From Alphaproteobacteria bacterium (GTDB lineage: Bacteria > Pseudomonadota > Alphaproteobacteria > Caulobacterales > Maricaulaceae), in assembly GCA_024278855.1 (NCBI GenBank), contig JAJRSJ010000027.1:124001-188000 (forward strand): a DNA stretch of 64,000 bases. Direction: 5' to 3'. The first letter of the stretch is position 1, and every line of letters starts with the position of its first letter. Position numbers and translations under genes: made by a program. The notes under the pieces were generated by a model. That model saw only the letters and a list, made by a program, of their open reading frames with translations, was not told the origin of the DNA and ran no database searches. This document shows, piece by piece, positions 44,745 through 53,715 of this stretch.

Positions 44745-46066
44745 ATCATAGTGACGGGTTTTTCAATGAGACGCTTAAATACGGTCAGCCAATTTGCGCC
44801 GATAGCCCCGTCCACAACCCGGTGATCACAACTCAAAGTGACGCTCATAACTGTAGCAATTGCCAGTTCACCGTCCCGGACCACGGGGCGCGGAGCCCCC
44901 GCACCAACGGACATTATCATGCCTTGGGGTTGGTTAAGGATGGAGCTAAATGATTTTATCCCCATCATACCGAGGTTTGACAGGGAAAATGTGCCGCCCT
45001 GATATTCTTGAGGTTTAAGTTTTCGGTCACGGGCGCGTGTGGCCAAGTCTTTCATCTCGGTGGAGATAAGCGCCAAGCCTTTGTTCTCGGCTTCGCGGAC
45101 TATTGGCGTAATCAAACCACCATCAATGGCAACTGCAACGGCCACATCGGCGTGGTGGTGATAGGCAATTCCGTCCGGTGTATAGCTAGCATTGGCATCG
45201 GGCACTTGCTTCAGCGCAATAGCGCAGGCCCGGATCAGCATATCATTGACCGAGATTTTTATACCCTCGGGCGCTTGAGCGTTCAGTTCCTTACGCATAG
45301 CCAGCAGGGCGTCAATTTCGCAATCAATATTAAGCGGGAAGTGGGGTACATCGCGCGCACTTTCGGTTAAACGCTTGGCAATAATGCGGCGCATCCCGTC
45401 CAAAGGTTCAAGGTCATAGCTGCCAACCGGGACGCCCATTTTTTCAAGATAATCCGCCCCGCCGCCTCGTAAGGGGCCAAGCTCGGTGGTCGTGGCTGCG
45501 GGTGTTGGTGCTAATGTTTGAATGGATTGAATTTTCGCGGTCTCGATATCAACTTTGATAATCCGCCCATGTGGGCCGGAGCCAGTAATGGACGCCAAAT
45601 CCAATCCGCGTTCTTTTGCCATGCGTTTTGCTAGGGGTGAGGCTTTTATCCTACCAACCCGCTCATCCCGACGTAGGCCGGGATCCACAGCGGCAGTCGC
45701 AGGGTTCCCGGTTTCCTGGACCCCGTCTTCCGATGGGGTGAGCGGAACAGGAGGTGGTTCCGGTGCATTTGTAACGGGCGCAGCCCCGCCGACAACATAA
45801 CCATCCATCACCGAGGCATCCTCGCCGTCCTCCAACAACACCGCAATCGGTGCGTTGACTTTAACTTCGGTGCTGCCTTCAGCTACCAGAATTTTAACCA
45901 AAACCCCCTCCTCGACGGCCTCGATTTCCATAGTCGCCTTGTCGGTTTCGATCTCGGCCAACACATCACCAGAGGAAACCTCGTCCCCCTCGGCAACCAA
46001 CCATTTGGTCAATGTGCCTTCTTCCATGGTAGGGGACAAAGCAGGCATCAGGATTTCAATGGGCAT
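44738..46066 (-). CDS. pdhC: dihydrolipoamide acetyltransferase (E2 of pyruvate dehydrogenase)
   Basis: Core enzyme of the complex, 442 residues. One lipoyl domain with [15 protein letters not shown] (Lys about 43), a linker, the E1/E3-binding domain SPLAKRMAKERGLDLASITG (about 168-200), a second linker and the catalytic domain ending with CDHRVVDGAIGANWL (HxxxDG). The first linker is partly made by a palindromic element (45659-45745), giving DGVQETGNPATAAVDPGLRR. Its start overlaps the stop of the upstream 66-codon ORF (TAATG). Confidence 0.96.
   Translation of the reverse strand: MPIEILMPALSPTMEEGTLTKWLVAEGDEVSSGDVLAEIETDKATMEIEAVEEGVLVKILVAEGSTEVKVNAPIAVLLEDGEDASVMDGYVVGGAAPVTNAPEPPPVPLTPSEDGVQETGNPATAAVDPGLRRDERVGRIKASPLAKRMAKERGLDLASITGSGPHGRIIKVDIETAKIQSIQTLAPTPAATTTELGPLRGGGADYLEKMGVPVGSYDLEPLDGMRRIIAKRLTESARDVPHFPLNIDCEIDALLAMRKELNAQAPEGIKISVNDMLIRACAIALKQVPDANASYTPDGIAYHHHADVAVAVAIDGGLITPIVREAENKGLALISTEMKDLATRARDRKLKPQEYQGGTFSLSNLGMMGIKSFSSILNQPQGMIMSVGAGAPRPVVRDGELAIATVMSVTLSCDHRVVDGAIGANWLTVFKRLIEKPVTMML
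45659..45745. repeat. palindromic element inside pdhC
   Basis: An 87-bp sequence bounded by CCGCTCA and TGAGCGG. It contains two hairpins, ATCCCG-ACGTAGGC-CGGGAT and CCCC-N10-GGGG. It lies in the linker between lipoyl and peripheral-subunit-binding domains and keeps the frame. Related copies are at 46095-46217 and 47632-47657. Confidence 0.75.
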
Positions 46067-46266
46067 TACTTGCTCCCAATCATATTTAAATAAACCCGCT
46101 CATGCCTGCGCCCCGTAGGAAGTGCCCTTGGGGTGCGCATGCAGGTATCCATCGACGCAGATCCGGCGCACACCGATAGCACAGCAATAGACCCCTGCAT
46201 CCGCAGGGGTGAGCGGGATAGAGAGGGAGTGGACGACTGCGCATGTTTTAGGATTTCAATGGGCAT
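46066..46266 (-). CDS. 66-codon spacer ORF starting with a copy of the pdhC start
   Basis: The ORF begins [20 protein letters not shown], and pdhC begins MPIEILMPALSPT; 17 bases from the ATG are identical, and the preceding bases (GGAGGTAAATA versus GGGAGCAAGTA) are related. Its ATG overlaps the DUF5076 stop and its stop overlaps the pdhC ATG, both as TAATG. Most of it is a palindromic element, so a product, if made, is probably useless. It may serve to keep ribosomes moving into pdhC. I do not claim a function. Confidence 0.35.
   Translation of the reverse strand: MPIEILKHAQSSTPSLSRSPLRMQGSIAVLSVCAGSASMDTCMRTPRALPTGRRHERVYLNMIGSK
46095..46217. repeat. palindromic element between DUF5076 and pdhC
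   Basis: A 123-bp element with perfect 8-bp ends CCCGCTCA and TGAGCGGG. The left part can fold through TGCCTGC/GCAGGTA-like arms around CCCC and GGGG, the right part through CCCCTGC-ATCC-GCAGGGG. It has the same plan as the element inside pdhC. Confidence 0.75.
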
Positions 46267-46589
46267 TATTTACCTCCAACCTTGCCTTCTAACGATGGCT
46301 TAGATTTAAGTCTTTTTGTGTACCCATTTAGAATATCATTAAACATTTGTTTTTTTGTTCCGCGTGTAGGGTCCTTTTGCTGCATGCCGTTGACAGCATG
46401 CCAAGCAATGTCCGCTAAAATTGAACCCCATAACCGGGCCTCATCATTATTGTCTACGAAACCACCTATATTCATAGACGTATGGTCAATACCATCAGCC
46501 ACCCAAAATCGAATGAATTCTTGTCGGTTTGAAGCTTCTAAAACTTCCTCAGGTATTATCAATTCTCTTAAAGGCGTTTTTTCAAACAT
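46266..46589 (-). CDS. DUF5076 domain protein
   Basis: A 107-residue protein starting [20 protein letters not shown]. The pattern [10 protein letters not shown], then [17 protein letters not shown], matches DUF5076 as I know it, a family often placed inside alphaproteobacterial pdh operons. I used the ATG at 46589, which overlaps the pdhB stop by eight bases. Function unknown; the location suggests a role in complex assembly or control. Confidence 0.75.
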   Translation of the reverse strand: MFEKTPLRELIIPEEVLEASNRQEFIRFWVADGIDHTSMNIGGFVDNNDEARLWGSILADIAWHAVNGMQQKDPTRGTKKQMFNDILNGYTKRLKSKPSLEGKVGGK

Positions 46590-47988
46590 AACAAACCCCC
46601 TTAGACGCCGCCACAACATCCCCCGCATTCGGCAAACTCAATGCTTCCAGATTACCGGCATAGGGTAACGGCACGTCTTTTTGGAACACTCTTGCTGGTG
46701 GTGCATCTAGATAATCAAACGCTTGCTCCATGACCCGCGCCGCGATTTCTGCGCCTATGCCGGACTGGCCCCAGCCTTCTTCGGCGCAGACTATGCGGTT
46801 GGTTTTTTTGACCGACTTTATAATTGTGTCGCTATCGAGCGGGCGGATGGTGCGCAGGTCAATGACCTCTGCGGAAATGCCTTCGCCTGCTAGAATGTCG
46901 GCGGCTTCCAATGCGCGGCCTACCATTCTTGAGTGGGCGGTGATGGTGACATCCGAGCCAACACGGCGCACCAGACATTTTCCGATGGGTACTAGATAAT
47001 CATCCATATCCGGTACGTCCATAATCTCGCCGTACATCATTTCGTGTTCTAAAAACACGATCGGATTAGGGTCGCGGATTGCGGATTTAAGCAAGCCTTT
47101 GGCGTCCGCCGCATCATAGGGCGCGACGACTTTCAGCCCCGGTACATTGGCGTACCAACTAGAATAATCATGGCTATGTTGCGCACCAACCCGGGACGCC
47201 GCACCGTTGGGGCCGCGAAATACGATGGGGCAGCGCATTTGCCCGCCGGACATATACAAGGTCTTGGCGGCGGAATTGATGATATGGTCTATGGCCTGCA
47301 TGGCGAAATTCCAGGTCATAAACTCGACTATGGGTCTAAGCCCGCCCATGGCCGCCCCAACCCCGATACCGGCAAAGCCGTGTTCGGTAATCGGTGTATC
47401 TATCACCCGTTTGGCGCCAAATTCTTGCAACAGTTCGCGGGTGACTTTATAAGCACCCTGGTACTCGGCCACTTCCTCGCCCATGATAAACACCCGCTCG
47501 TCCCGGCGCATTTCTTCGGCCATAGCATCGCGCAGTGCATCGCGGACACTGGTTTCGACCATAGCGGTGCCGGGGGGAACGTCTATTTCTATCGGGGTAG
47601 ACTGCACAGGTGCCACAGTGTCCAAAACACTCCGCTCATCCCCGCGAATGCGGGGACCTTTCTCGTCTTGCTGTGCAGGTTCAATGGGCGCGGTCACTGC
47701 CTCGCTCGATATTACTTTGGGCACAGAAAGCACATCAACCCCCTCACCGTCCTCTAATAACTGTAAAATCACCGTGCCAACCGCAACATTTTGCGCCCCT
47801 TCGGCCACCAAAATCTTACCAACCACACCCTCGTCAATAGCTTCAACCTCCATTGTCGCCTTGTCGGTCTCGATCTCGGCCAACATATCGCCGGACTTGA
47901 CCGCATCGCCCTCCTTGACTAGCCATTTGGTCAATGTCCCCTCTTCCATGGTCGGAGACAGTGCCGGCATTTGGATATCAATACTCAT
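46582..47988 (-). CDS. pdhB: pyruvate dehydrogenase E1 component, beta subunit, with lipoyl domain
   Basis: A 468-residue subunit whose first 80 residues are a lipoyl domain ([15 protein letters not shown]), as in other Alphaproteobacteria. A linker of about 60 residues precedes the E1 beta core, which begins near [28 protein letters not shown] and includes [23 protein letters not shown] and [18 protein letters not shown]. The linker holds a half copy of the palindromic element, read as [10 protein letters not shown]. Overlaps pdhA by four bases. Confidence 0.96.
   Translation of the reverse strand: MSIDIQMPALSPTMEEGTLTKWLVKEGDAVKSGDMLAEIETDKATMEVEAIDEGVVGKILVAEGAQNVAVGTVILQLLEDGEGVDVLSVPKVISSEAVTAPIEPAQQDEKGPRIRGDERSVLDTVAPVQSTPIEIDVPPGTAMVETSVRDALRDAMAEEMRRDERVFIMGEEVAEYQGAYKVTRELLQEFGAKRVIDTPITEHGFAGIGVGAAMGGLRPIVEFMTWNFAMQAIDHIINSAAKTLYMSGGQMRCPIVFRGPNGAASRVGAQHSHDYSSWYANVPGLKVVAPYDAADAKGLLKSAIRDPNPIVFLEHEMMYGEIMDVPDMDDYLVPIGKCLVRRVGSDVTITAHSRMVGRALEAADILAGEGISAEVIDLRTIRPLDSDTIIKSVKKTNRIVCAEEGWGQSGIGAEIAARVMEQAFDYLDAPPARVFQKDVPLPYAGNLEALSLPNAGDVVAASKGVCYV
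47632..47657. repeat. half palindromic element inside pdhB
   Basis: CCGCTCAT followed by the perfect hairpin CCCCGC-GAAT-GCGGGG. It has one CCGCTCA end and no opposite end, so it is a single-hairpin version of the elements in and before pdhC. It lies in the interdomain linker and keeps the frame. Confidence 0.7.
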
Positions 47989-48983
47989 GCGTCCACCTCT
48001 AGCAATACATCCGTATAAAGCTCGGACGGGTCTGGTTCTGGGGAGGTTTTGGCGAATTCTACCGCGTCTGCCACAATGGATTTTATGTCTTTATCTACGG
48101 CTTTGAGCGCATCCAGATCGGCCCACTTTTCTTTGAGTAAACGATTTTTTGCCATGTCGATCGGGTCATGGTCTTCGCGCATCTCGCTGACCTCTTCGCG
48201 GGTGCGGTATTTGGCCGGGTCGGACATGGAATGGCCTCTATAACGATAGGTCATCATCTCCAATATCATCGGGCCATTGCCAGAGCGGGCATGGGCGGCG
48301 GCTTTTTTAGTGGCGTCGCGCACTGCAAGAACATCCATGCCGTCCACCTGCACGCCCTTGACGCCAAAACTAAGCCCGCGTTTGTACAAATCCTTTTGGG
48401 CGGTGGAGCGGGCAATGCTGGTACCCATGGCGTATTGGTTGTTCTCGATAATGAACAGAGTTGGCAGTTTCCACAATTGCGCCATGTTCAGGGCTTCGTA
48501 AACCTGGCCTTGGTTAGCGGCACCATCACCAAAAAACACCGTGCTGATTTTACCGTTATCCAGATATTTATTGGCCAAACCAAGCCCGGCCCCAATGGGT
48601 ACTTGCGCCCCGACAATACCGTGACCTCCGTAAAAACTTTTCTCGACACTGAACATATGCATGGAACCACCCTTGCCCCTTGAATAGCCGCCGCTACGCC
48701 CGGTCAGCTCGGCCATGACGCCCCGCGCACTCATACCCAAAGCCAGCATATGGCCGTGGTCACGGTATGATGTGATCATCTGGTCACCGTCTTTGATAGC
48801 GGCGTTGACACCCGTCACCACGGCTTCCTGACCGATATACAAATGACAAAACCCGGCGATCAAGCCCATGCCGTAAAGCTGCCCGGCCTTTTCTTCAAAC
48901 CGGCGGATCAACAACATTTCCCGGTATAAATGTAACAGTTCTTTTTTCGTGGTTTTCTTTATGATTTTTTTGGGTGCAGCCAT
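47985..48983 (-). CDS. pdhA: pyruvate dehydrogenase E1 component, alpha subunit
   Basis: Thiamine diphosphate subunit of 332 residues, decarboxylating pyruvate. The thiamine-binding motif is [31 protein letters not shown], and [20 protein letters not shown] is the phosphorylation-loop region in related enzymes. It follows ftsB by 74 bases, the usual order in the class, and overlaps pdhB. Confidence 0.96.
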   Translation of the reverse strand: MAAPKKIIKKTTKKELLHLYREMLLIRRFEEKAGQLYGMGLIAGFCHLYIGQEAVVTGVNAAIKDGDQMITSYRDHGHMLALGMSARGVMAELTGRSGGYSRGKGGSMHMFSVEKSFYGGHGIVGAQVPIGAGLGLANKYLDNGKISTVFFGDGAANQGQVYEALNMAQLWKLPTLFIIENNQYAMGTSIARSTAQKDLYKRGLSFGVKGVQVDGMDVLAVRDATKKAAAHARSGNGPMILEMMTYRYRGHSMSDPAKYRTREEVSEMREDHDPIDMAKNRLLKEKWADLDALKAVDKDIKSIVADAVEFAKTSPEPDPSELYTDVLLEVDA

Positions 48984-49057
48984 GCTCAGACGCCTTTAAT
49001 TTATATACGAACTAAATTCATGCTTGCAACAGCATCACAGCCATATTAAACGCTAAA

Positions 49058-49390
49058 TCAGGGGGTTTCGTCAAGCCATATTACGATATCATTCGCACCC
49101 GAAACATTAAGCGTACGACGGGCATCTTCGTCGAGCCTGTCCAGATCAAGGCTGCTCGCTTTGAGCTGCGTAGCGCGGCGTTCAAGGGTTTGGCGCATGC
49201 TTTGCAGGCGAGCAAGCTCCGCGTTCAGTTTTTCAGCCCTTTTTGAGTAGTCAGCCCATTTAAATACGCCCAAACTGCCGCTAAACGCATGCAGACCCAA
49301 ATAACCGTAAAACACCACCAGAACCAGGAGCGGCCAGGACAACCGGATTTTACCAAAGGTTTTCTTAAGGGCTAGCTTCATACCGGACAC
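49058..49390 (-). CDS. FtsB/DivIC-family septum formation initiator
   Basis: Small divisome protein of 110 residues. One membrane helix (LSWPLLVLVVFYGYLGLHAF) is followed by a periplasmic coiled coil (YSKRAEKLNAELARLQSMRQTLERR) and a short end domain with LDEDARRTLN. This is the FtsB pattern, and the location before pdhA is conserved in Alphaproteobacteria. It would bind FtsL and FtsQ at the septum. Confidence 0.88.
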   Translation of the reverse strand: MSGMKLALKKTFGKIRLSWPLLVLVVFYGYLGLHAFSGSLGVFKWADYSKRAEKLNAELARLQSMRQTLERRATQLKASSLDLDRLDEDARRTLNVSGANDIVIWLDETP

Positions 49391-49518
49391 CTAACCGATG
49401 ATGGTTAGCGAGGCGTTAAACACGGGCTAAAGCGGTAGATTATTTTCTCGTTTTCACCTTCATTTTATGCGCTAATTTGCCCGTGGTGGTGACCACCGAA
49501 CTGGCATCAGTTTGAACG

Positions 49519-49704
49519 CTACCGGCTTCCCGACAACAAGCGGGAACCGGGACGGCTTTGCTTTCGGTGGTGGTGTTCAATATAATCTTTCACCACGTAG
49601 CGGCATCCGCGCCGAGTACACACGCCTGGACGGCGGATTTGCTTACAGTTACGACACGGTTTCCATTGGGTAGGTGCGTAAATTTTAGGGTTTAGCCAAA
49701 ACAT
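49519..49704 (-). CDS. possible small Cys-rich protein
   Basis: A 61-codon frame beginning inside the end of the GDYXXLXY gene. It has PCRNCKQ and VCTRRGCRYV, four Cys spaced like a zinc ribbon (CxxC-x8-CxxxxC), then basic residues. Its end is formed by a palindrome (TTCCCG-N8-CGGGAA). No strong ribosome binding site is visible. I do not recognise a family. The rest of 49391-49684 shows no other gene. Confidence 0.3.
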   Translation of the reverse strand: MFWLNPKIYAPTQWKPCRNCKQIRRPGVCTRRGCRYVVKDYIEHHHRKQSRPGSRLLSGSR

Positions 49705-50215
49705 CTTGCGGCGGCACTAAAATCTCGAAATTTTCCCCGGCCAAATCGACCAAAATCATATGGCCGGCGCTTGAGACTTTAAACACGCCGTACCGGGCCA
49801 CTTCATAGGTTTTGGCCGTGCCTTCTTGGAAATAAAACCGCGCACTACCGAAATTGGCATTGCCGCGTTTGAGCGCGTATTGCACCCGTATTTCATTGTC
49901 CGCCAGTTCGGCCTCCCCGCTCTCATCAGCATTGTCCCGGCGAGCGAATGTTGCGACATTGTTTTCGTCCAGTTTCAAGATCAATGTACCTTCGGCGGGC
50001 AGGCCTTTGCGGGCTTTTGGATAGGCGGCTCGGTCATAACCAAGCACCATATAATCGCCGAGCATCAAGGCACGCGGATCAACGGGGCGCAGTTTTAACA
50101 ACATTGTCTGCCCGTCTTGTTTAACCGCGTTCATGGCGGCAATGCCCGTATTAAATTTGTACAAACTAAAGACCAAAGCCGCCAAGGCCACGATAATGCG
50201 CGCTAATTTAAACAT
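49685..50215 (-). CDS. GDYXXLXY domain protein
   Basis: A 176-residue protein with an N-terminal signal anchor (ARIIVALAALVFSLYKF) and the naming motif GDYMVLGYDRA near residue 53, then a beta-rich part (FYFQEGTAKTYEVARYGVFKV). The family is usually encoded directly after DUF2157/DUF4401 membrane proteins, as here with an eight-base overlap. Function unknown. Confidence 0.82.
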   Translation of the reverse strand: MFKLARIIVALAALVFSLYKFNTGIAAMNAVKQDGQTMLLKLRPVDPRALMLGDYMVLGYDRAAYPKARKGLPAEGTLILKLDENNVATFARRDNADESGEAELADNEIRVQYALKRGNANFGSARFYFQEGTAKTYEVARYGVFKVSSAGHMILVDLAGENFEILVPPQDVLAKP

Positions 50216-52361
50216 AACGCCCTCCCCATTTTATGACCAAGCCGTAAGCGATAAGCAAGAGCGCCCCAAAACCCATGAGCAAGAAGGATTTATTCAGCAA
50301 ACTAATATCCATATCATAGTAAAACCAAGTGATAAAACCGATCTGCAACAACACCCCTATAACGGCCAAGCTGCGCAGGCCAAGAATATACCCGCACAAC
50401 ATGACCAATAAAGCCGCCGCACTGCCCAGAGGCATTAATGCGACAGCAAGAAGCAGCAAAACCAATATGGGTAAAGTTGGGCGCAACGGCTCGGTTTTAG
50501 AGCGAAAACGGTTCAAATACCACACAGCACCACTCGTGACCAATATGCTTGCAATAGGTTCAACCCAATGATCCCCCACGGCTAATTTTAGCGCCGGCAT
50601 CCAGTTTTCATCAGCAAAAAATACGGCAAAGACACACGGCGCCAACAAAAACGCCACGCCTGTCGCCGTTAAAATGCGCCTTTCGCGCCATTTAGCCAAG
50701 CCGGTTTTTACAGGCAGGCTTAACGCCAAAAGACCCACGACACTAAAAATTATATAAAAAGCGGTAAAGGCAAATGGGATTTGGTATTTCAACAACACAT
50801 ACATCATTAACCCTGCCAGTCCCACTGCCATGATGAATTCCAAAATACGGTCACACACCAACCACAGCGTGAGCGCAGTTAGGGCACTTGCAAACACAAT
50901 AAAACCCAAACCGGCATCGTTCACCAAGCCTGTGCCAACACTTGCCAACGCGCCGCCGCCCAATATCAGCATGTTGAAAAAATGCCGGGCAAACAAACCC
51001 CTGGTGCGCAGACGCATAAACATTGTGCCAACATACACCAAAAGCCCTAGCACAATCATGCTCGTTTCGTCTTTGATATTTACAATCTCATAAAGCACAG
51101 CCGCAAAAAACCCCATGGCCAATAAGGCTGTTAGGACACCCGCAAATCCTAAAAACATTTCCATATACCAAGGCGTGTTTTCTTCCCCGGTTTGGGCCAA
51201 CACCTGCACGGTTTTTTTCTCGTCCATACCAACAGCCCGCGCAAAACCGAGAACTGGGCGGCGCGAAATCACATCCAAATTTTCTCCCGCTTCATCTGAA
51301 TTCTCGACGAGTGGGCCGCCTGGCAGCATTTGCTCATCTGAGAATTTGGCGGAAAAATGCTTGAAACTTCGGGCCAGAGCATAAGTGAGACCCGCCATCA
51401 ATAAAAACCCGACAAAGAACATACCAACAATACCCAAGAGGTTTTCAGCCTCGGCTATCAAGCGCACCCCAATTTGCGCAAACATTAAACCAAGCCCGCT
51501 AGCCACCAAAACCAATGCTGCGATACGGGCCAGAGGCGGATTTGCGAAACTTTGGGTTTTATATGTGTATAAATAGGCAAAGGCCGCACCGCCTATAACA
51601 AGAGCCACTATTGAACGCACAAAAGCTTTGTCTTGCCAAAAACCCGTAGCAATGGCGTAAACTGCAAACACCATGCACGCCGCCACCAGAGCCAAACGAA
51701 ACCAGGCCGCCCGCGCCCAACCCGGCCATTGGCTTTGCACCCTATCATAAACAATCAGCAAAATCAAAAATGCCAATGCCAAGCCTGCATAGACCCAAAC
51801 CAAGGCTTCGCGGCCCGAATTTGGGACGATTTGCACATGGGCGTAGGACAAAAATGCGACACAGGCGACAATCAACCAAACCGTAAAGTGGGCCAAGGAG
51901 CGCGACACGGCCGCAAACGGCAAGGACAAAAACGCCCACATTGTAAAGGGGGTATAAATGGCCGACGGGGTTTGGAACACTTGGCCGTAAACGGCCATAA
52001 ACACACCGATTAACACCGTCAAGCAAATGCCGAAGGCTTGGGCAATCGGCCTGTCAAATTTTAGACCGATCCAGACAAGAGCCGACACCACCATACCGCC
52101 CTGCACCATAGCAAATTTTATAAAGTCCGATAAATCATTCCAGGTATACGCAAAAAAGAATATGATCCCGGCCAGTAAATGCCCCGCGCCCAGGGCCAAT
52201 AAAGCCCGCAGCGCCCAGCCATGCCAAGCTTTGGTATTTCGAAAAAACATCAAGGCGTTCACATAGGATTTCCCCGGCAATTCCCCGCCCCTTACCAAAG
52301 ACGGCAATGCCGCCGCCGTGATCAATCCGCCGTGGGAACTAGCTTCATCTTGCGCACCCAT
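50208..52361 (-). CDS. DUF2157/DUF4401-type polytopic membrane protein
   Basis: A 717-residue protein with about 20 hydrophobic helices. The N-terminal half resembles DUF2157 (HLLAGIIFFFAYTWNDLSDFIKFA), the C-terminal half DUF4401. A hydrophilic loop with DEQMLPGGPLVENSDEAGEN splits them. I chose the ATG at 52361, preceded by AGGAGG; the frame upstream to 52457 is unlikely coding. Such proteins pair with GDYXXLXY proteins; the role is not known. Confidence 0.83.
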   Translation of the reverse strand: MGAQDEASSHGGLITAAALPSLVRGGELPGKSYVNALMFFRNTKAWHGWALRALLALGAGHLLAGIIFFFAYTWNDLSDFIKFAMVQGGMVVSALVWIGLKFDRPIAQAFGICLTVLIGVFMAVYGQVFQTPSAIYTPFTMWAFLSLPFAAVSRSLAHFTVWLIVACVAFLSYAHVQIVPNSGREALVWVYAGLALAFLILLIVYDRVQSQWPGWARAAWFRLALVAACMVFAVYAIATGFWQDKAFVRSIVALVIGGAAFAYLYTYKTQSFANPPLARIAALVLVASGLGLMFAQIGVRLIAEAENLLGIVGMFFVGFLLMAGLTYALARSFKHFSAKFSDEQMLPGGPLVENSDEAGENLDVISRRPVLGFARAVGMDEKKTVQVLAQTGEENTPWYMEMFLGFAGVLTALLAMGFFAAVLYEIVNIKDETSMIVLGLLVYVGTMFMRLRTRGLFARHFFNMLILGGGALASVGTGLVNDAGLGFIVFASALTALTLWLVCDRILEFIMAVGLAGLMMYVLLKYQIPFAFTAFYIIFSVVGLLALSLPVKTGLAKWRERRILTATGVAFLLAPCVFAVFFADENWMPALKLAVGDHWVEPIASILVTSGAVWYLNRFRSKTEPLRPTLPILVLLLLAVALMPLGSAAALLVMLCGYILGLRSLAVIGVLLQIGFITWFYYDMDISLLNKSFLLMGFGALLLIAYGLVIKWGGRYV

Positions 52362-52578
52362 GCCCTGCCTCCTAATTTTGCCTATGCTTGAGCCTACACG
52401 ATCCCGACCCATATACAATAAAGCAAAGACACAATCTATAGGTATGCATATAGGCAAGGGGCAGATATCTTGCGCTTACTCTTACTCTAGGCGGCGAAGC
52501 CAGAGATTGAACAAGAGCTTGCGGATGTTGCTGCATTCCCATAAGTTTCGTCAAAAGGCTTGAACCAAAGGTTTAAAC

Positions 52579-53631
52579 ATGAGTAAAATGACACAAGACC
52601 AGATCGATCAGGCTTTAAAAGCCGGAATTATTGATGCGGCCCAAGCAAAAGACATGGCGGCTAAAAATATGGCAGCCAAGCTAGATGTAATCGTGCCAAA
52701 GCCAGAGCAAGCTGCACTGATCGGCGATGAGGAAAATATGCGCTTTGTGCGCTCATTTTCAGACGTGTTCATTGCCACCGGTATCGGACTTTTATCCATG
52801 GGCCTTTATGCCAGTGTCGGTATTTTTGGCGGCGGGGTGGGGTATCTAGTTGGTGCCGGGTTTTTATGGTTGATGTGCGAATATTTTGGCCGCAAAAAAC
52901 GCGCCCATCTGCCAACTTTATTATTGGCTTTGGCCTATTTGCTGTTTGTCCATAAAGGCTTAAGCAACCTTTTTGATTTCGGAAGCTTAAGCGCCGTTGT
53001 GCCTGCCGTCGTCACTATTTTAGCCATGCTTTTATTTTACTGGCGCTTCAAATTACCGTTTAGTGTGGCCTTGATCGCATTGTCCTTGGTGATCTTGGTA
53101 TTTGCCCTGCTAGGCGGAACAATTGCCACGGGTATTTTGCTCTTACTCTCTGGTTTGGCGCTATTTGCTACGGCTCTTAGCTATGATGCCCGCGACACGG
53201 GCCGCCTGACCCGCTTTGCTGATAATGCATTCTGGCTACATTTCACTGCCGCACCTTTAATCATTCACGGGGTGGCGGTTTTGGTGCTCACACCTGAAAT
53301 TATCAAAATTTGGGGCATGATCCCCATGGTTCAATTGGGGAGGGCGGATGCGATATTTTTGCTGATTATGATCGGGGTATTGGCTTTGGTCGGACTGGCC
53401 ATTAACCGGCGGGCCTTATTGGTCTCGTCCTTGGGTTATGCCGGGTTTGCCATCGGGTTTTTGATCAAGGATACCGGGCTTAACCTTAGCTCGGTCCTTG
53501 CTTTAACCTTGCTTTTGCTCGGCGGCGGTATTGTGTTTTTGGGCGTTGGCTGGCACGGCGCGCGCAAAGCATTGTTGAAAGTTTTACCCACATCTGGCTT
53601 TATGGCAAAAATCTTTCCCCCTACGCCTTAA
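52579..53631 (+). CDS. hypothetical polytopic membrane protein
   Basis: A 350-residue protein with a soluble start (QIDQALKAGIIDAAQAKDM, a short helix like that of DUF2157 proteins) and about ten hydrophobic helices from residue 60. I do not recognise a named family with certainty. It is divergent from the DUF2157/DUF4401 gene, and the start resemblance suggests a distant relation. The ends IGFLIKDTGLNLSS and GGIVFLGVGWHGARKALL are reminiscent of such proteins. Confidence 0.7.
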   Translation: MSKMTQDQIDQALKAGIIDAAQAKDMAAKNMAAKLDVIVPKPEQAALIGDEENMRFVRSFSDVFIATGIGLLSMGLYASVGIFGGGVGYLVGAGFLWLMCEYFGRKKRAHLPTLLLALAYLLFVHKGLSNLFDFGSLSAVVPAVVTILAMLLFYWRFKLPFSVALIALSLVILVFALLGGTIATGILLLLSGLALFATALSYDARDTGRLTRFADNAFWLHFTAAPLIIHGVAVLVLTPEIIKIWGMIPMVQLGRADAIFLLIMIGVLALVGLAINRRALLVSSLGYAGFAIGFLIKDTGLNLSSVLALTLLLLGGGIVFLGVGWHGARKALLKVLPTSGFMAKIFPPTP

Positions 53632-53644
53632 AGGTAGAATAACG

Positions 53645-53670
53645 CTTGAAATCGGCGGCATATTTCTTAT
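53645..53670 (+). promoter_or_regulatory. sigma-32 (RpoH)-like heat-shock promoter of hslU
   Basis: CTTG at 53645-53648, 17 bases, then CTTATCTCC. This fits the alphaproteobacterial RpoH consensus CTTG-N17-CYTATNTNNG except at the last base. The distance to the hslU ATG leaves a leader of about 40 bases. Confidence 0.7.
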
Positions 53671-53703
53671 CTCCAGTAAAACAACTTATCTCCAGTAAGA
53701 CAA
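53666..53703. repeat. 19-bp tandem duplication covering the hslU -10 region
   Basis: CTTATCTCCAGTAAAACAA at 53666-53684 is repeated at 53685-53703 with one change. The first copy is the -10 of the predicted heat-shock promoter. Confidence 0.85.
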
Positions 53704-53715
53704 AAAGGATCCAAA

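Noticed and set aside
46095-46217. Insertion sequence
   Set aside because: Only 123 bp with short inverted ends and no transposase; it fits a non-autonomous palindromic element instead.
49391-49518. RNA gene or further coding sequence downstream of the Cys-rich frame
   Set aside because: Only short imperfect palindromes (GGTGGT-type) are seen; no tRNA-like fold or conserved frame.
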